This document shows positions 1 to 10,082 of a DNA stretch of 64,000 bases, one piece after another. The stretch is from assembly GCF_001297125.1 (NCBI RefSeq), contig NZ_LHPC01000021.1, positions 1 to 64,000 of the forward strand, read 5' to 3'. The notes beneath the pieces were generated by a model that ran no database searches, was not told the DNA's origin, and saw nothing but the letters and a program-made list of their open reading frames with translations. How positions within the stretch are numbered: the first letter of the stretch is position 1; each line of letters starts with the position of its first letter. The position numbers and the translations under genes are program-made. Source of the stretch: Pseudomonas sp. RIT-PI-q. Lineage in GTDB: Bacteria > Pseudomonadota > Gammaproteobacteria > Pseudomonadales > Pseudomonadaceae.

Positions 1-96
1 ACCACTCAGGCATTGGTGATACTGGCTCGCAAGCTTGCTCGGATCGTATTCGCTCTACTGAAAGGACAGGGCGAATACCAACCCAAAGCTGGTTGA
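1..96 (+). CDS. IS110-family transposase, C-terminal end (cut by window edge)
   Basis: Frame 1 is open from the first base to TGA at 94-96. It encodes about 31 residues containing LVILARKLARIVFALL, followed by a hydrophilic tail (QGEYQPKAG). This matches the usual C-terminus of IS110/IS116/IS902 transposases, a helix of the type ALxVLARKxARIxxxLL followed by a short tail. Directly downstream is a 9-bp hairpin (91-99/104-112, GGTTGAGGG), a plausible element end or terminator. The rest of the element lies left of the window. The fragment is short, so the family call rests on the tail helix alone. Confidence 0.6.
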   Translation, partial: TTQALVILARKLARIVFALLKGQGEYQPKAG

Positions 97-119
97 GGGC
101 TTCCCCTCAACCATAGAAT

Positions 120-176
120 CTCCCACAGGTTCTGTGTCGTTCGCCAATTTCGCGAACGACACAGAACCTGTGGGAG
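120..176. repeat. Perfect 25-bp inverted repeat (REP-like hairpin)
   Basis: Arms 120-144 and 152-176 are exactly complementary around a 7-base loop. The arms begin CTCCCACAGGTTCTGTG. Pseudomonas intergenic repeats of the CTGTGGGAG type look like this. It lies between the IS110 end and the SulP gene and could also act as a strong transcription barrier. Confidence 0.8.
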
Positions 177-296
177 CGTGGCTTGCCCGCGATTGCGTTT
201 GCGCAGTCTCAATAACTGGCCGGGCCGCCCGCAATTCCGTACCATCCGCCCCTTCTTTTTCGGCCATTTCCTGCGGCCTGTCTTGTTGGGTAAATC

Positions 297-1742
297 ATGA
301 AACCACAGCGTCTGCGCGCCGATGCCCTGGCCGGCCTCACGACCTCTTTCGCCCTGCTCCCCGAATGCATTGCCTTCGCATTGGTGGCCCATCTCAATCC
401 ATTGATGGGGCTTTACGGCGCTTTCATCATTTGCACCCTGACCGCGCTGTTCGGCGGGCGGCCGGGCATGGTGTCGGGTGCTGCCGGATCGATGGCCGTG
501 GTGATCGTTGCGCTGGTCGTGCAGCACGGCGTGCAGTATTTGTTGGCCACCGTGTTGTTGGGGGGGCTGATCATGCTGGCGTTCGGGCTGCTGAAACTGG
601 GCAAACTGGTGCGCATGGTGCCGCACCCGGTGATGCTGGGTTTTGTCAACGGCCTGGCGATCATCATTGCCCTGGCTCAGTTGGAGCACTTCAAGAGCGG
701 TGAAGCCTGGCTCAGCGGTACGCCGCTTTACGTGATGACGGGACTGGTGGCCGTGACAATGGCCATCGTTTATCTGCTGCCGCGCCTGACCCGTGCCGTA
801 CCGCCGGCGCTGGTGGCGATTCTGGGCGTGGGCCTGGCGGTTTATCTGCTGGGTCTGCCGACCCGCACCCTGGGCGACATGGCGCACATCGCCGGTGGTT
901 TGCCGACGTTGGCCCTGCCGGACATTACCTGGAACCTGGAAACCCTGCGCATCATTGCGCCGTACGCCATCCTGATGGCGCTGGTCGGCCTGCTGGAAAC
1001 CTTGCTGACCCTGAACCTCACCGACGAAATCACCGAAAGCCGTGGCTACCCGGATCGCGAGTGCGTGGCGTTGGGCGCGGCCAATATGGTCTCCGGTGTT
1101 TTTGGCGGCATGGGCGGTTGCGCGATGATCGGGCAAACCGTGATCAACCTCAGTTCCGGTGGTCGTGGCCGGCTGTCCGGGGTAATGGCCGGGGTGATGA
1201 TCCTGCTGTTTATCCTGTTCCTTTCGCCGCTGATCGAGCGGATTCCGTTGGCCGCGTTGGTTGGAGTGATGTTTGTGGTATCGCAGCAGACCTTTGCCTG
1301 GGCCTCGCTGCGGGTATTAAACAAAGTGCCAATGAACGACGTTCTGGTGATCGTCGCGGTGACGGTGATTACGGTGTTCACCGATCTGGCCACTGCCGTG
1401 CTGTGCGGGATCATCATTGCGGCGCTTAACTTCGCCTGGCAGCAGGCTCGGCAGCTTTACGCCGACAGTCATCTGGAGAACGACGGCAGCAAGCTTTATC
1501 GCGTGCATGGCACGTTATTCTTCGCCTCGACAACACCGTTTTTAAATCAGTTCGATCCTGCCAACGACCCCTCCCAAGTGACCCTCGACTGTCGCCACCT
1601 GAGCTTCGTCGACTACTCGGCCATCGCCGCGCTGAATACGCTGCGCGAGCGCTATGCCAAGGCCGGCAAGCACCTGCGCGTGCTGGGCCTGTCTGAGCGC
1701 TGCAAGAAACTGCTGAAACGCGCTCGCGTGCATCACGACTGA
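297..1742 (+). CDS. SulP family inorganic anion transporter
   Basis: This 481-aa protein is an inner-membrane anion or dicarboxylate permease of the SulP/SLC26 family; bacterial relatives carry bicarbonate, sulfate or C4-dicarboxylates, and the substrate cannot be read from the sequence. The first 370 or so residues are a series of hydrophobic segments. They carry the family signature near the N-terminus (DALAGLTTSFALLPECIAFA) and an NMVSGVFGGMGGCAMIGQT stretch in the middle. Residues about 395-481 form a cytosolic STAS domain (LDCRHLSFVDYSAIAALN). It is somewhat shorter than E. coli DauA. It stands alone, with a 175-bp gap before the next gene. Confidence 0.9.
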   Translation: MKPQRLRADALAGLTTSFALLPECIAFALVAHLNPLMGLYGAFIICTLTALFGGRPGMVSGAAGSMAVVIVALVVQHGVQYLLATVLLGGLIMLAFGLLKLGKLVRMVPHPVMLGFVNGLAIIIALAQLEHFKSGEAWLSGTPLYVMTGLVAVTMAIVYLLPRLTRAVPPALVAILGVGLAVYLLGLPTRTLGDMAHIAGGLPTLALPDITWNLETLRIIAPYAILMALVGLLETLLTLNLTDEITESRGYPDRECVALGAANMVSGVFGGMGGCAMIGQTVINLSSGGRGRLSGVMAGVMILLFILFLSPLIERIPLAALVGVMFVVSQQTFAWASLRVLNKVPMNDVLVIVAVTVITVFTDLATAVLCGIIIAALNFAWQQARQLYADSHLENDGSKLYRVHGTLFFASTTPFLNQFDPANDPSQVTLDCRHLSFVDYSAIAALNTLRERYAKAGKHLRVLGLSERCKKLLKRARVHHD

Positions 1743-1917
1743 GCGCTCGATCATGTAAATACCGCCCCTCAATTTTCATAACCCACGCCCACGCATACCT
1801 CTGCGCGACATCCCTTACCTCTTCACGAAAATTACTTTCACCTCGTTTGAATATAACGCCTCGAAATGTTTTAAGAGTTTCACAAATTTTCGACGTGACC
1901 CTCTCGAGGAGTACCGC

Positions 1918-3267
1918 ATGACCCTGTCCTTCGGCTATTGGCTGCTGGTGTATGCCGCCATCGCCATCATTGCGCTGATCGTGCTGATCGCCCGTTACCG
2001 ACTCAATCCATTCATTGTCATCACCCTCGTTTCCATCGGCCTGGCCTTGCTCGCCGGGATGCCGGCGTCCGGGGTGGTCGGCGCGTACGAGGCCGGCGTC
2101 GGCAAGACCCTGGGGCACATCGCGCTGGTGGTGGCGCTGGGCACCATGCTCGGCAAGATGATGGCCGAGTCCGGCGGCGCCGAGCAGGTGGCGCGGACCT
2201 TGATCGACCGTTTCGGCGAGAAAAACGCGCACTGGGCGATGGTCTGCATCGCGTTTCTGGTCGGCCTGCCGCTGTTCTTCGAAGTCGGTTTTGTGCTGCT
2301 GGTGCCGATCGCCTTTACCGTGGCGCGACGCGTCGGCGTGTCGATTCTGATGGTCGGCTTGCCGATGGTCGCCGGGCTTTCGGTGGTGCATGCGTTGGTG
2401 CCGCCGCATCCGGCAGCGATGCTGGCGGTGCAGGTCTATCAGGCGTCGGTGGGGCAGACCTTGCTCTACGCGATTCTGATCGGCATTCCGACCGCGATCA
2501 TCGCCGGTCCTTTGTACGCCAAGTTCATCGTGCCGCGCATTCAATTGCCGGCGGAGAACCCGTTGGAGCGGCAGTTTCTCGACCGCGAACCGCGCGACAG
2601 CCTGCCGGGTTTCGGCATCACCATGGCGACCATTCTGTTGCCGGTGGTGCTGATGCTGATCGGCGGCTGGGCTAACCTGATTTCCACGCCGGGCAGCGGT
2701 TTCAACCAGTTCCTGTTGTTCATCGGCAACTCGGTGATTGCCTTGCTGCTGGCGACCTTGCTGAGTTTCTGGACCCTTGGCCTGGCCCAGGGCTTCAACC
2801 GCGAATCGATCCTCAAGTTCACCAACGAATGCCTGGCCCCGACCGCCAGCATCACCTTGCTGGTTGGCGCGGGCGGCGGCTTGAACCGGATTCTGGTGGA
2901 CGCCGGCGTCACCGACCAGATCGTCAGCCTGGCCCAGGTCTTTCACTTGTCGCCGCTGTTGATGGGCTGGCTGTTCGCCGCGTTGATGCGCATCGCCACC
3001 GGTTCCGCCACGGTGGCCATGACCACCGCGTCCGGCATCGTAGCGCCGGTGGCCGTGGGGCTGGGCTATCCGCATCCGGAATTGCTGGTGCTGGCGACGG
3101 GCGCCGGCTCGGTGATCTTTTCCCACGTCAACGACGGCGGCTTCTGGTTGATCAAGGAATACTTCAACATGACCGTCGCCCAGACCTTCAAGACCTGGAC
3201 GGTGCTCGAAACCCTGATCTCGGTCGTCGCTTTCGGTCTGACCGTTGGCCTTTCTTACCTGATTTAA
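1918..3267 (+). CDS. GntP family permease
   Basis: This 449-aa permease of the gluconate/D-serine (GntP) type has about 12-14 hydrophobic segments, with the family-typical LGTMLGKMMAESGGAEQVA near residue 80 and PPHPAAMLA near 160. The start is the ATG behind GAGGAGT. It heads a same-strand cluster with an RpiR-type regulator (15-bp gap) and an N-acyl-D-amino-acid deacylase. By context it probably imports D-amino acids or their N-acyl derivatives rather than gluconate, since no gluconate kinase is nearby. The substrate is an inference. Confidence 0.88.
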   Translation: MTLSFGYWLLVYAAIAIIALIVLIARYRLNPFIVITLVSIGLALLAGMPASGVVGAYEAGVGKTLGHIALVVALGTMLGKMMAESGGAEQVARTLIDRFGEKNAHWAMVCIAFLVGLPLFFEVGFVLLVPIAFTVARRVGVSILMVGLPMVAGLSVVHALVPPHPAAMLAVQVYQASVGQTLLYAILIGIPTAIIAGPLYAKFIVPRIQLPAENPLERQFLDREPRDSLPGFGITMATILLPVVLMLIGGWANLISTPGSGFNQFLLFIGNSVIALLLATLLSFWTLGLAQGFNRESILKFTNECLAPTASITLLVGAGGGLNRILVDAGVTDQIVSLAQVFHLSPLLMGWLFAALMRIATGSATVAMTTASGIVAPVAVGLGYPHPELLVLATGAGSVIFSHVNDGGFWLIKEYFNMTVAQTFKTWTVLETLISVVAFGLTVGLSYLI

Positions 3268-3282
3268 CCGGAGCCGCCCGCC

Positions 3283-4143
3283 ATGGACATCCTCTACCAG
3301 ATCCGCGCCCGTCAGGATTCCTTCAGCGCGGGCGAAGGACGCATCGCCCGGCTGATGCTCGACGACGTCGGATTTGCCGCTTCTGCCAGCCTTGATGAGC
3401 TGGCGCAAAGGGCCGAAGTCAGCACCGCCACGCTGTCGCGTTTCGCCCGCACGGTGGGCTGCCGCGACTTGCGTGACCTGCGTTTGCAACTGGCTCAGGC
3501 CAGTGGCGTGGGCAGTCGCTTTCTCAACCCGGCGGGCACGCCGGAGCAGTCGGCGTTTTACGGGCAGATCGTCGGCGATATCGAGACGACGCTGCGTCAG
3601 CATTTGTCAGCCTTCGACGAGTCGCGTTTCGCCGATGCGGTGAAACTGCTGGGCAACGCGCGGATGATTCACGCCTTCGGCATGGGCGGTTCATCGACGC
3701 TGTGCAGCGACGAATTGCAAGTGCGGCTGGTGCGTTTCGGCTACCCGATTGCGGCGTGCCACGACCCGGTGATGATGCGCCTCACCGCCGCCGGCCTCGG
3801 TGTCGAACATGCGGTTATCGCGTGCTCGCTGACCGGCATCACCCCCGAATTGCTTGAGGCCGTTGAACTGGCCCGCAACTACGGCGCGCGGATTCTCGCC
3901 ATCACCCGGGCCGACTCGCCGCTGGCGCAATTGGCCGATGTGCTGCTGCCGCTGCAAATTGCCGAAACCTCATTCATCTACAAACCGACGGCAGCGCGCT
4001 ACGGCATGTTGCTGGCGATCGATGTGCTTGCCACCGAGCTGGCACTGGCTAATCCTGAAGACAATCAAGAACGTCTGCGGCGGATCAAACTCGCCCTGGA
4101 CGACTACCGCGGCGGCGACGATCACTTGCCGCTGGGAGACTGA
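3283..4143 (+). CDS. MurR/RpiR family transcriptional regulator
   Basis: This 286-aa regulator has an N-terminal RpiR-type helix-turn-helix (about residues 1-77, with LDELAQRAEVSTATLSRFAR as the recognition region) and a SIS sugar/ligand-binding domain (about 120-255, with MIHAFGMGGSSTLCSDELQ and VIACSLTGITPELLEAVELA). RpiR proteins usually sense a phosphosugar or related catabolite and control the adjacent genes. It sits between the GntP permease and the D-aminoacylase, ending one base before the latter's start, so it probably controls this three-gene operon. Confidence 0.9.
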   Translation: MDILYQIRARQDSFSAGEGRIARLMLDDVGFAASASLDELAQRAEVSTATLSRFARTVGCRDLRDLRLQLAQASGVGSRFLNPAGTPEQSAFYGQIVGDIETTLRQHLSAFDESRFADAVKLLGNARMIHAFGMGGSSTLCSDELQVRLVRFGYPIAACHDPVMMRLTAAGLGVEHAVIACSLTGITPELLEAVELARNYGARILAITRADSPLAQLADVLLPLQIAETSFIYKPTAARYGMLLAIDVLATELALANPEDNQERLRRIKLALDDYRGGDDHLPLGD

Positions 4144-4144
4144 C

Positions 4145-5602
4145 ATGATGTACGACACGCTCATCCGCAATGCCTTGGTCATCGATGGCAGCAACCGCCC
4201 CGGTTACCCCGCCGACGTGGCGATTCTGAACGGGCGCATCGAGCGCATCGGCGACTTGCACGACACCCGCGCCACCGAAGAAATCGACGCAGCGGGCCGG
4301 GTATTGGCGCCGGGTTTCATCGATGTGCACACCCACGACGACACCGTGGTGATCCGCCAACCGCAGATGCTGCCAAAACTCAGCCAGGGCGTGACCACGG
4401 TGATTGTCGGCAACTGCGGGATCAGCGCTTCGCCAGTGAGTTTGCGCGGTGATCCGCCAGACCCGATGAACCTGCTCGGCACCTCGGCGGCGTTTGTGTA
4501 CCCGACGTTCAGCGACTACCGCGCAGCCGTCGAAGCGGCGAATACCACGCTGAATGTGGCGGCGCTGGTCGGCCACACGGCGCTGCGCAGCAATCACCTC
4601 GACGACCTGTTTCGCACGGCGACGGCCGATGAAATCGCCGCGATGCGCGAACAACTGCGTGAAAGCCTTGAGGCCGGTGCGTTGGGCTTGTCCACGGGCC
4701 TGGCCTACGCCAACGCGTTCTGCGCCTCCACCGATGAGGTAATGCAACTGACCGAAGAGCTGACGGCCTTCGGCGCGGTCTACACCACCCATTTGCGCAG
4801 CGAGTTCGAACCGGTGCTGGAGGCCATGGACGAAGCGTTCCAGATTGGCCGTCACGCGAAAACGCCGGTAATCATTTCGCATCTCAAGTGTGCCGGAGCC
4901 GGTAATTGGGGGCGCAGTCCGCAACTGTTGGCGTCCCTCGAACACGCGGCGAAAACCCACCCGGTGGGCTGCGATTGCTACCCCTATGCGGCGAGCTCTT
5001 CGACCCTGGACCTCAAGCAAGTCACCGATGCCCATCGCATCACCATCACCTGGTCCACGCCGCACCCGGAACTGGGCGGCCGCGACCTGATGGACATCGC
5101 TGCCGAGTGGGGCGTGCCGTTGCTCGAAGCCGCCCGCCGACTGCAACCGGCCGGCGCGGTGTATTACGGAATGGACGAGGCGGATGTACGAAGAATCCTC
5201 GCGCATCCGCTGTCGATGGTGGGCTCCGACGGATTACCTGAAGACCCGTTTCCTCACCCGCGCTTGTGGGGCGCATTCCCCCGCGTGCTCGGCCATTTCA
5301 GCCGCGACGTAGGCCTGTTTCCGCTGCACACCGCCGTGCACAAGATGACCGGCTTGTCGGCGGCGCGATTCGGTTTGAAGGAGCGTGGCGAAATCCGTGA
5401 AGGGCATTGGGCGGACCTGGTGTTGTTCGATCCTGCAACGATTCGCGACGTGGCCGACTTCAATGATCCACAACAGGCAGCCGAAGGGATTGACGGGGTG
5501 TGGGTCAACGGTGTCTTGAGTTACAGCGATGGTCAGGCGAACGGGCGCAGGGAAGGGCGGTTTTTGGCGCGGGCCGGGGATTTGCGCATCGGGTTTCATT
5601 GA
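4145..5602 (+). CDS. N-acyl-D-amino-acid deacylase (D-aminoacylase)
   Basis: This 485-aa enzyme of the amidohydrolase superfamily hydrolyses N-acyl-D-amino acids to free D-amino acids and a carboxylate. Visible metal-site motifs are the HTHDD stretch near residue 58, the bridging cysteine in VGNCGIS near 85, histidines in TTHLRSE and ISHLKCAG, and a late Asp in VGSDGLPEDP. The start is the first of two adjacent ATGs, one base after the regulator's TGA, implying translational coupling. A longer open frame extends upstream inside the rpiR gene but has no independent start signal. With the permease it forms a D-amino-acid salvage module. Confidence 0.88.
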   Translation: MMYDTLIRNALVIDGSNRPGYPADVAILNGRIERIGDLHDTRATEEIDAAGRVLAPGFIDVHTHDDTVVIRQPQMLPKLSQGVTTVIVGNCGISASPVSLRGDPPDPMNLLGTSAAFVYPTFSDYRAAVEAANTTLNVAALVGHTALRSNHLDDLFRTATADEIAAMREQLRESLEAGALGLSTGLAYANAFCASTDEVMQLTEELTAFGAVYTTHLRSEFEPVLEAMDEAFQIGRHAKTPVIISHLKCAGAGNWGRSPQLLASLEHAAKTHPVGCDCYPYAASSSTLDLKQVTDAHRITITWSTPHPELGGRDLMDIAAEWGVPLLEAARRLQPAGAVYYGMDEADVRRILAHPLSMVGSDGLPEDPFPHPRLWGAFPRVLGHFSRDVGLFPLHTAVHKMTGLSAARFGLKERGEIREGHWADLVLFDPATIRDVADFNDPQQAAEGIDGVWVNGVLSYSDGQANGRREGRFLARAGDLRIGFH

Positions 5603-5619
5603 GCGGCGCGGTAACGCCG

Positions 5620-5711
5620 AAAAGATCGCAGCCTCGTTGCACTCGACAGCTCCTACATCGGACCGCATCCACCCGTAGGAGCTGTCGAGTAAAACGAGGC
5701 TGCGATCTTTT
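5620..5711. repeat. Paired intergenic repeat, 36-base arms
   Basis: Arms 5620-5655 (AAAAGATCGCAGCCTCGTTG...) and 5676-5711 are near-perfect inverted copies around a loop of about 20 bases. This is a typical fluorescens-group repeat of the GATCGCAGCCTCG type and lies between the deacylase and the glyoxalase gene. Confidence 0.8.
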
Positions 5712-5821
5712 GATCTTTTCTCCGTGATGGCACATTGCAATTAAAGAAAGCCATCACCAAGCCGAATTGCTGACGTACAGCCCGGCTACACTCTGGGCCT
5801 TATCAGTCTGGGAGCAACTCC

Positions 5822-6190
5822 ATGAGCTTCGGCAAAACCACCCCGATCCTGCGGATTTTCGATGAAATCAAAGCAGTGGAGTTCTACGTCGATTTCCTCG
5901 GTTTCAAGATCGATTGGCAGCACCGTTTCGAGCCCAACTTGCCGTTGTACCTGCAGGTCTCGCGCGGTGAGTGCGTGCTGCATTTGTCGGAACACCACGG
6001 TGACAGCACGCCCGGCTCGGCGTTGCGAATCGAGACCGACGAACTGGAGGCATTCCAGCAGCAGCTGCTGGCCAAGGAATACCCATTCGCCCATCCACAG
6101 ATTCAGGCGATGCCGTGGGGCAGCCAGGACATGACCGTGGCCGATCCGTTTGGCAATCGGTTGGTGTTTACCAATGCGATTAGTGTTTGA
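5822..6190 (+). CDS. Glyoxalase superfamily / bleomycin-resistance-like protein
   Basis: This 122-aa protein has a single VOC (glyoxalase/dioxygenase) fold: an N-terminal beta-alpha-beta unit (TPILRIFDEIKAVEFYVDFL), LHLSEHHGDSTPG in the middle, and ADPFGNRLVFTN at the end. Family members are metal-dependent lyases or drug-binding resistance proteins acting as dimers. The LHLSEHHGD motif is typical of bleomycin-resistance-like chromosomal members. It is a single gene between two REP-like repeats. The true ligand is unknown. Confidence 0.82.
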   Translation: MSFGKTTPILRIFDEIKAVEFYVDFLGFKIDWQHRFEPNLPLYLQVSRGECVLHLSEHHGDSTPGSALRIETDELEAFQQQLLAKEYPFAHPQIQAMPWGSQDMTVADPFGNRLVFTNAISV

Positions 6191-6205
6191 GCGTTAGATA
6201 GCCTT

Positions 6206-6267
6206 CGCGGGCAAGCCTCGCTCCTACCGGTTCAATGAGTACCTTGTAGGAGCGAGGCTTGCCCGCG
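6206..6267. repeat. REP-like inverted repeat pair
   Basis: CGCGGGCAAGCCTCGCTCCTA (6206-6226) and its exact reverse complement (6247-6267) surround a 20-base loop. It lies between the convergent glyoxalase and chemoreceptor genes. Confidence 0.85.
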
Positions 6268-6298
6268 AATGGATCTTTCATTCACCGCAAAGTGAATG

Positions 6299-8218
6299 TC
6301 AGACGCGGAAGTGGCTGACCATCATCTGCAACTGATTACCCAACCGTGCCAGTTCAACACTGGACGCAGCGGTTTCGTCGCTGGCGGCGGCGGTTTGTTC
6401 GGAGACGTCGCGCACGTTGATGATGCTGCGGCTGATTTCTTCGGCCACGGCGCTTTGCTGTTCGGCCGCGGCGGCGATCTGCTGGTTCATCGACTGGATG
6501 TTGGACACCGTGCGGGTGATGTTTTCCAGTGAGACACCGGCCTTGCGGGTCAGCGCGACGCTGCTGTCGGTGAGGGCGCGGCTGTTGTTCATCACCGCCG
6601 ACACCTGTTGCGTGCCGTTCTGCAGACCGGCCACCAGACCTTCGATTTCTTCGGTGGATTTCTGCGTACGCTGGGCCAGGCCGCGGACTTCATCGGCGAC
6701 CACGGCAAAACCGCGACCGGCTTCACCCGCGCGAGCCGCTTCGATGGCCGCGTTGAGCGCCAGCAGGTTGGTCTGTTCCGCCACGGCTTTGATCACGTCC
6801 ATGACGCTGCCGATCTTGTCGCTTTCCTGTTGCAGCACACTCATGGCTTCGGTGGAACGCGCCACTTCGTTGGCCAGGCGTTCGATCTGAGCGATGGCTT
6901 CGTTGACCACTTTGTCGCCTGCGCGAGCTTCGCCATCAGCGGCGGCTGCGGCCAAGGAAGCCTGTTCGGCGTTGCGTGCGACTTCCTGCACGGTGGCCGT
7001 CATCTCGTGCATGGCGGTGGCCACCTGATCGGTTTCGATCTTTTGGCTGTTGACCCCGGCGCTGGTTTGCTCGGTGACGGCAGACAGCTCTTCGGCGGCG
7101 CTGGCAATCTGCGTCACGCCGTCGCGGATGCTGCTGATCAAGTCGCGCAGGGTCACGCCCATGCGCGCGATGCCTTGCTGCAACACACCGAGTTCATCGC
7201 GGCGAGTGACCTTGACGTCGTGGGACAGGTCGCCGCTGGCGATGCGCTCGACCACGGCCAGGGTGTCGCGCAACGGGCCGGTGATCTGGCGGGTGATGAT
7301 GACGGCAGCAATGATGCCTACCAACAACGCCAGCAAGGTGCTGATCAGTTGCAGGGTGCGGGCCTGGGCGCTTTCGGCGTCACGACGGTCGAGCTGGATC
7401 TGATACAGCTGATCGCTCAGGGACACGATGGCGGCGCCCTGGTCGGTCATTTCCTTGCGCGCCTGCACGGCGTCGTTGCTGGCGGCTTTGTAAGCCTGCA
7501 AGGCGCTGCGATAGTTGCCCAGTGCAGTTTCCAGCTGACGCAGGGCTTCTTGCTGGGTGTCGGCGAAATGCACGTTGAGGGAATTCAGGCTGGCAATTGC
7601 CGCGTCGAGTTGGCCGACGGCTTTTTGCTCGGTCTCGGCGTTGGTGGTGGCGGTGTAGCCGCGCACTTCGTAGCGGGCCAGCAAGAACGCTTCCTTGGCG
7701 GCGGTAATGGCCTGGAATTGTTCGAAGCGCTGATCGCTCAGCGGCATTTGCTGCACGCGGCTGTTGATGGCATTGATCAGCGTGTTGGCGGTCTCGGCGT
7801 TGGCGCCCATGACGTCGCGCGCGCTGTTACCGGTGCGGTAGGCGCTGCGCATTTTGTTCAGCGACGTCTTATAGGCATCGATGACGGTGCCTTGTTCTCT
7901 GAGCAGCTTGAGGTTTTCCGGGCTCTTGAATTTCGCCAGCAACGCTTGTTGCTGGGCGGAGAACGCGTCGAGGGTGGTCTGTACGTTCTGCGCGGCCGTC
8001 TCGTCGCCGTTGGTCAGCATGTATTGCAGGCGAACCACCCGCAGCTTGGTCAGGCCGGCATTGAGCTGGGTGATGTCGCTCATCCAGTTGCTGCGGTCAA
8101 TCAATCCGCCCAGGCTCGTCCAGCCAGTCAGGGCGAGGACGCAGGTCAGTGCCAGAACCAGGCCAAATCCCAGGCCGAGTTTCAGGTTCACGCTGATGTT
8201 GCCGAACCAGCTATTCAT
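6299..8218 (-). CDS. Methyl-accepting chemotaxis protein with HBM-type sensor
   Basis: This 639-aa transmembrane chemoreceptor feeds CheW/CheA. The order is: TM1 (about 13-33, [19 protein letters not shown]); an all-helical periplasmic ligand-binding region of about 250 residues, consistent with an HBM sensor like that of P. putida McpS; TM2 (about 285-305, [19 protein letters not shown]); a HAMP domain; and a long cytoplasmic coiled coil with the signalling tip ([20 protein letters not shown]). The chosen start, [15 protein letters not shown], follows the usual MCP beginning. The frame runs 313 codons further upstream, but that part is antisense to the next gene and looks noncoding. Confidence 0.9.
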   Translation of the reverse strand: MNSWFGNISVNLKLGLGFGLVLALTCVLALTGWTSLGGLIDRSNWMSDITQLNAGLTKLRVVRLQYMLTNGDETAAQNVQTTLDAFSAQQQALLAKFKSPENLKLLREQGTVIDAYKTSLNKMRSAYRTGNSARDVMGANAETANTLINAINSRVQQMPLSDQRFEQFQAITAAKEAFLLARYEVRGYTATTNAETEQKAVGQLDAAIASLNSLNVHFADTQQEALRQLETALGNYRSALQAYKAASNDAVQARKEMTDQGAAIVSLSDQLYQIQLDRRDAESAQARTLQLISTLLALLVGIIAAVIITRQITGPLRDTLAVVERIASGDLSHDVKVTRRDELGVLQQGIARMGVTLRDLISSIRDGVTQIASAAEELSAVTEQTSAGVNSQKIETDQVATAMHEMTATVQEVARNAEQASLAAAAADGEARAGDKVVNEAIAQIERLANEVARSTEAMSVLQQESDKIGSVMDVIKAVAEQTNLLALNAAIEAARAGEAGRGFAVVADEVRGLAQRTQKSTEEIEGLVAGLQNGTQQVSAVMNNSRALTDSSVALTRKAGVSLENITRTVSNIQSMNQQIAAAAEQQSAVAEEISRSIINVRDVSEQTAAASDETAASSVELARLGNQLQMMVSHFRV

Positions 8219-8458
8219 CAAATTCCTCCAGGAACGTTGTGTTTCTTGATCGTCGGTTGGCTGGAAGATTGTTGTTTTTGAGAGCCAGCAAGGTGTGTAG
8301 CAGGACTGTATCGGCCGTCTTTTCGGGAGCTGAAAGGTTTTTGTTGGATGGATTTTGTAACAAGGCTTTTGCGCGGTTCTTAAGCTTTTTTTCACAATCG
8401 TTTCACTACCTGCCAACGCCCGGCTCTCTACCCTCTCGGCATCGAATGATAGTGATAC

Positions 8459-9151
8459 ATGCCGGCGAGGCGGCCTGATGTGGAATTGAGACTGAGTCTG
8501 TTCGGGATAAAACGCTCGATTGATCTGAGCCGTGTTGCCCGCTATCGCAATACCGTGGTGGTACTGGCCTCGGCGCTGTTGGTCATTCCGCTGACGGTCT
8601 GGCTGCTGCATCCCGCCGCCGTGCCGGACCTTGCCCACGGCAATCTGGCCGGTGCCCGGGCGTTGGCCACCGGATGGGCCAAGGGCGACATGATTGTCCT
8701 GGTGCGCCACGTCGAACGTTGCGATCACTCCAAAGCCGCCTGTCTGAGTGGCGACGATGGGATTACCGATCGCTCTCGTAGTGTCGCGGTGGAGGTCGGT
8801 GCACAGTTCGAACAACTGGGGCTGAACAAGGCCGATATCTACAACAGTCCACTGATGCGCACTGCGCAGACTTCCAGCTACATGTTCAATAAGGTCGGCG
8901 TCGGTGAAGACTGGCTGATCAATTGCAAGGGCACCATGCTGCGCGATGCGCTGGCGCATAAGGTAGCCGGCCGCAACCTGATTCTGGTGACCCACAGCGA
9001 ATGCATGTCGCAACTGGAGAAAGACCTCAAGCTGCCGACCTCGACTCTGGGTTATGGTGCCTCGCTGTTTATCTCCACCGAAACGCCGCAAGCGCCGCGC
9101 ATGCTCGGTTTCATCGAAGCCTCGGACTGGCGTTCGGTGAGCACCCAATGA
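8459..9151 (+). CDS. Histidine phosphatase family protein (Ais/PmrG-like)
   Basis: This 230-aa protein has an N-terminal membrane anchor (about residues 33-50, [18 protein letters not shown]) followed by a periplasmic histidine-phosphatase domain. It carries the phosphorylated-His motif variant [11 protein letters not shown] near residue 80, TAQTSSY, and the second catalytic His in VTHSECMS. An alternative GTG start at 8480 gives VELRLSLF. Its stop overlaps the next start (ATGA). Similar proteins include the LPS heptose phosphatases Ais/PmrG; with the PAP2 enzyme and ArnT-like transferase next door, a role in lipid A or LPS modification is plausible but inferred. Confidence 0.75.
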   Translation: MPARRPDVELRLSLFGIKRSIDLSRVARYRNTVVVLASALLVIPLTVWLLHPAAVPDLAHGNLAGARALATGWAKGDMIVLVRHVERCDHSKAACLSGDDGITDRSRSVAVEVGAQFEQLGLNKADIYNSPLMRTAQTSSYMFNKVGVGEDWLINCKGTMLRDALAHKVAGRNLILVTHSECMSQLEKDLKLPTSTLGYGASLFISTETPQAPRMLGFIEASDWRSVSTQ

Positions 9152-10011
9152 CTTCACTCTCTGAATCAGGACACACGATGCTGACTGCTTCCCGCTACCG
9201 CTTTTACTGGGTGAACTTCGGTATTCCGCTGGCCTGCGCGGTCGTGGTTTTCCTGCTGTTCGACCTGACCAAAATCGACATCGCCTTTAACGATCTGTTT
9301 TTTGATCCGGTCACGCAGACGTTCCCGCTGGACCATGTGCATCTGTTCGAAAAGATCACCCATAAATGGGCGCGGATCATCCCGAACTGGACCGGCGAGA
9401 TCGCGATCATCGGCGCGCTGCTGTCGTTTCTCTGGCCACGTTTGAAGGCTGAAAAGCACTCGAAAATCATCGCGGTCCTGGAAAAAATCAAAGTCGCGCC
9501 GGTGCTGCGGTTCGCCAGCAAACACCGTCGGGATTTCCTCTATGTGGTGTTCGCGTTTTCCATCAGCACCGGCGTCATTCATTACCTCAAGGGCCACACC
9601 AGCGTGTATTGCCCGATTGAAACGACTCAGTACGGCGGGAAGATCGAGCACAAGGAGTGGTACGAGAATTTCGATCTGCTGAAAGTCGCGGGTGACGGTC
9701 GTTGCTGGCCGGGCGGGCATGCCTCGGGTGGCTTTACCATGCTGGCGTTGTACTTCGTGGCGCGCCGCTATCGCTGGCGCTATTCCAAGGCGCTGATGTA
9801 CGGCTCGCTGGCGCTTGGTTTCGTCTACGGGACGACGCGGGTTGTGCAAGGCTGGCACTACATGTCCCACACCTTCTGGGCCGGGATCTTTGTGTGGCTC
9901 GCGTGTTTGCTCACGGCGCTGGCGTTTTATGGGCGAGCGCGGCTGGAGTTGCCGGTGTTGCACAAGGCCGATGAACCGGCGTTAGTGGCTCAATCTCAAC
10001 CGGCCAATTGA
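9148..10011 (+). CDS. PAP2 family membrane phosphatase
   Basis: This 287-aa inner-membrane PAP2 (type 2 phosphatidic acid phosphatase) protein has all three active-site blocks: KGHTSVYCP (K/R block), PGGHASGGF (GH block) and [19 protein letters not shown] (R and H block). Relatives remove phosphate from lipid A, undecaprenyl-PP or phospholipids at the periplasmic face. The ATG at 9148 overlaps the previous stop, suggesting translational coupling; an ATG at 9178 ([11 protein letters not shown]) behind CAGGA is an equally possible start. A strong terminator follows. Confidence 0.85.
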   Translation: MTSLSESGHTMLTASRYRFYWVNFGIPLACAVVVFLLFDLTKIDIAFNDLFFDPVTQTFPLDHVHLFEKITHKWARIIPNWTGEIAIIGALLSFLWPRLKAEKHSKIIAVLEKIKVAPVLRFASKHRRDFLYVVFAFSISTGVIHYLKGHTSVYCPIETTQYGGKIEHKEWYENFDLLKVAGDGRCWPGGHASGGFTMLALYFVARRYRWRYSKALMYGSLALGFVYGTTRVVQGWHYMSHTFWAGIFVWLACLLTALAFYGRARLELPVLHKADEPALVAQSQPAN

Positions 10012-10030
10012 GATAGGTTTTTGAATGTCG

Positions 10031-10066
10031 AAACCCGCAATCCGAGTAGGGATTGCGGGTTTTTTG
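10031..10066 (+). terminator. Rho-independent terminator of the phosphatase pair
   Basis: AAACCCGCAATCC and its complement form a 13-bp stem with a short loop, followed by a T tract. It lies 20 bases after the PAP2 stop codon. Confidence 0.85.
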
Positions 10067-10082
10067 TTGCACGGGAAATAGC

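Noticed and set aside
1426..3603. 725-codon minus-strand frame over the GntP gene
   Set aside because: Translation is Arg/Gln/His/Gly-rich with no domain, and the opposite strand has clear SulP, GntP and RpiR genes.
8219..9157. N-terminal 313-codon extension of the chemoreceptor frame
   Set aside because: It is antisense to the histidine phosphatase gene and precedes the standard MCP start with its first membrane helix.
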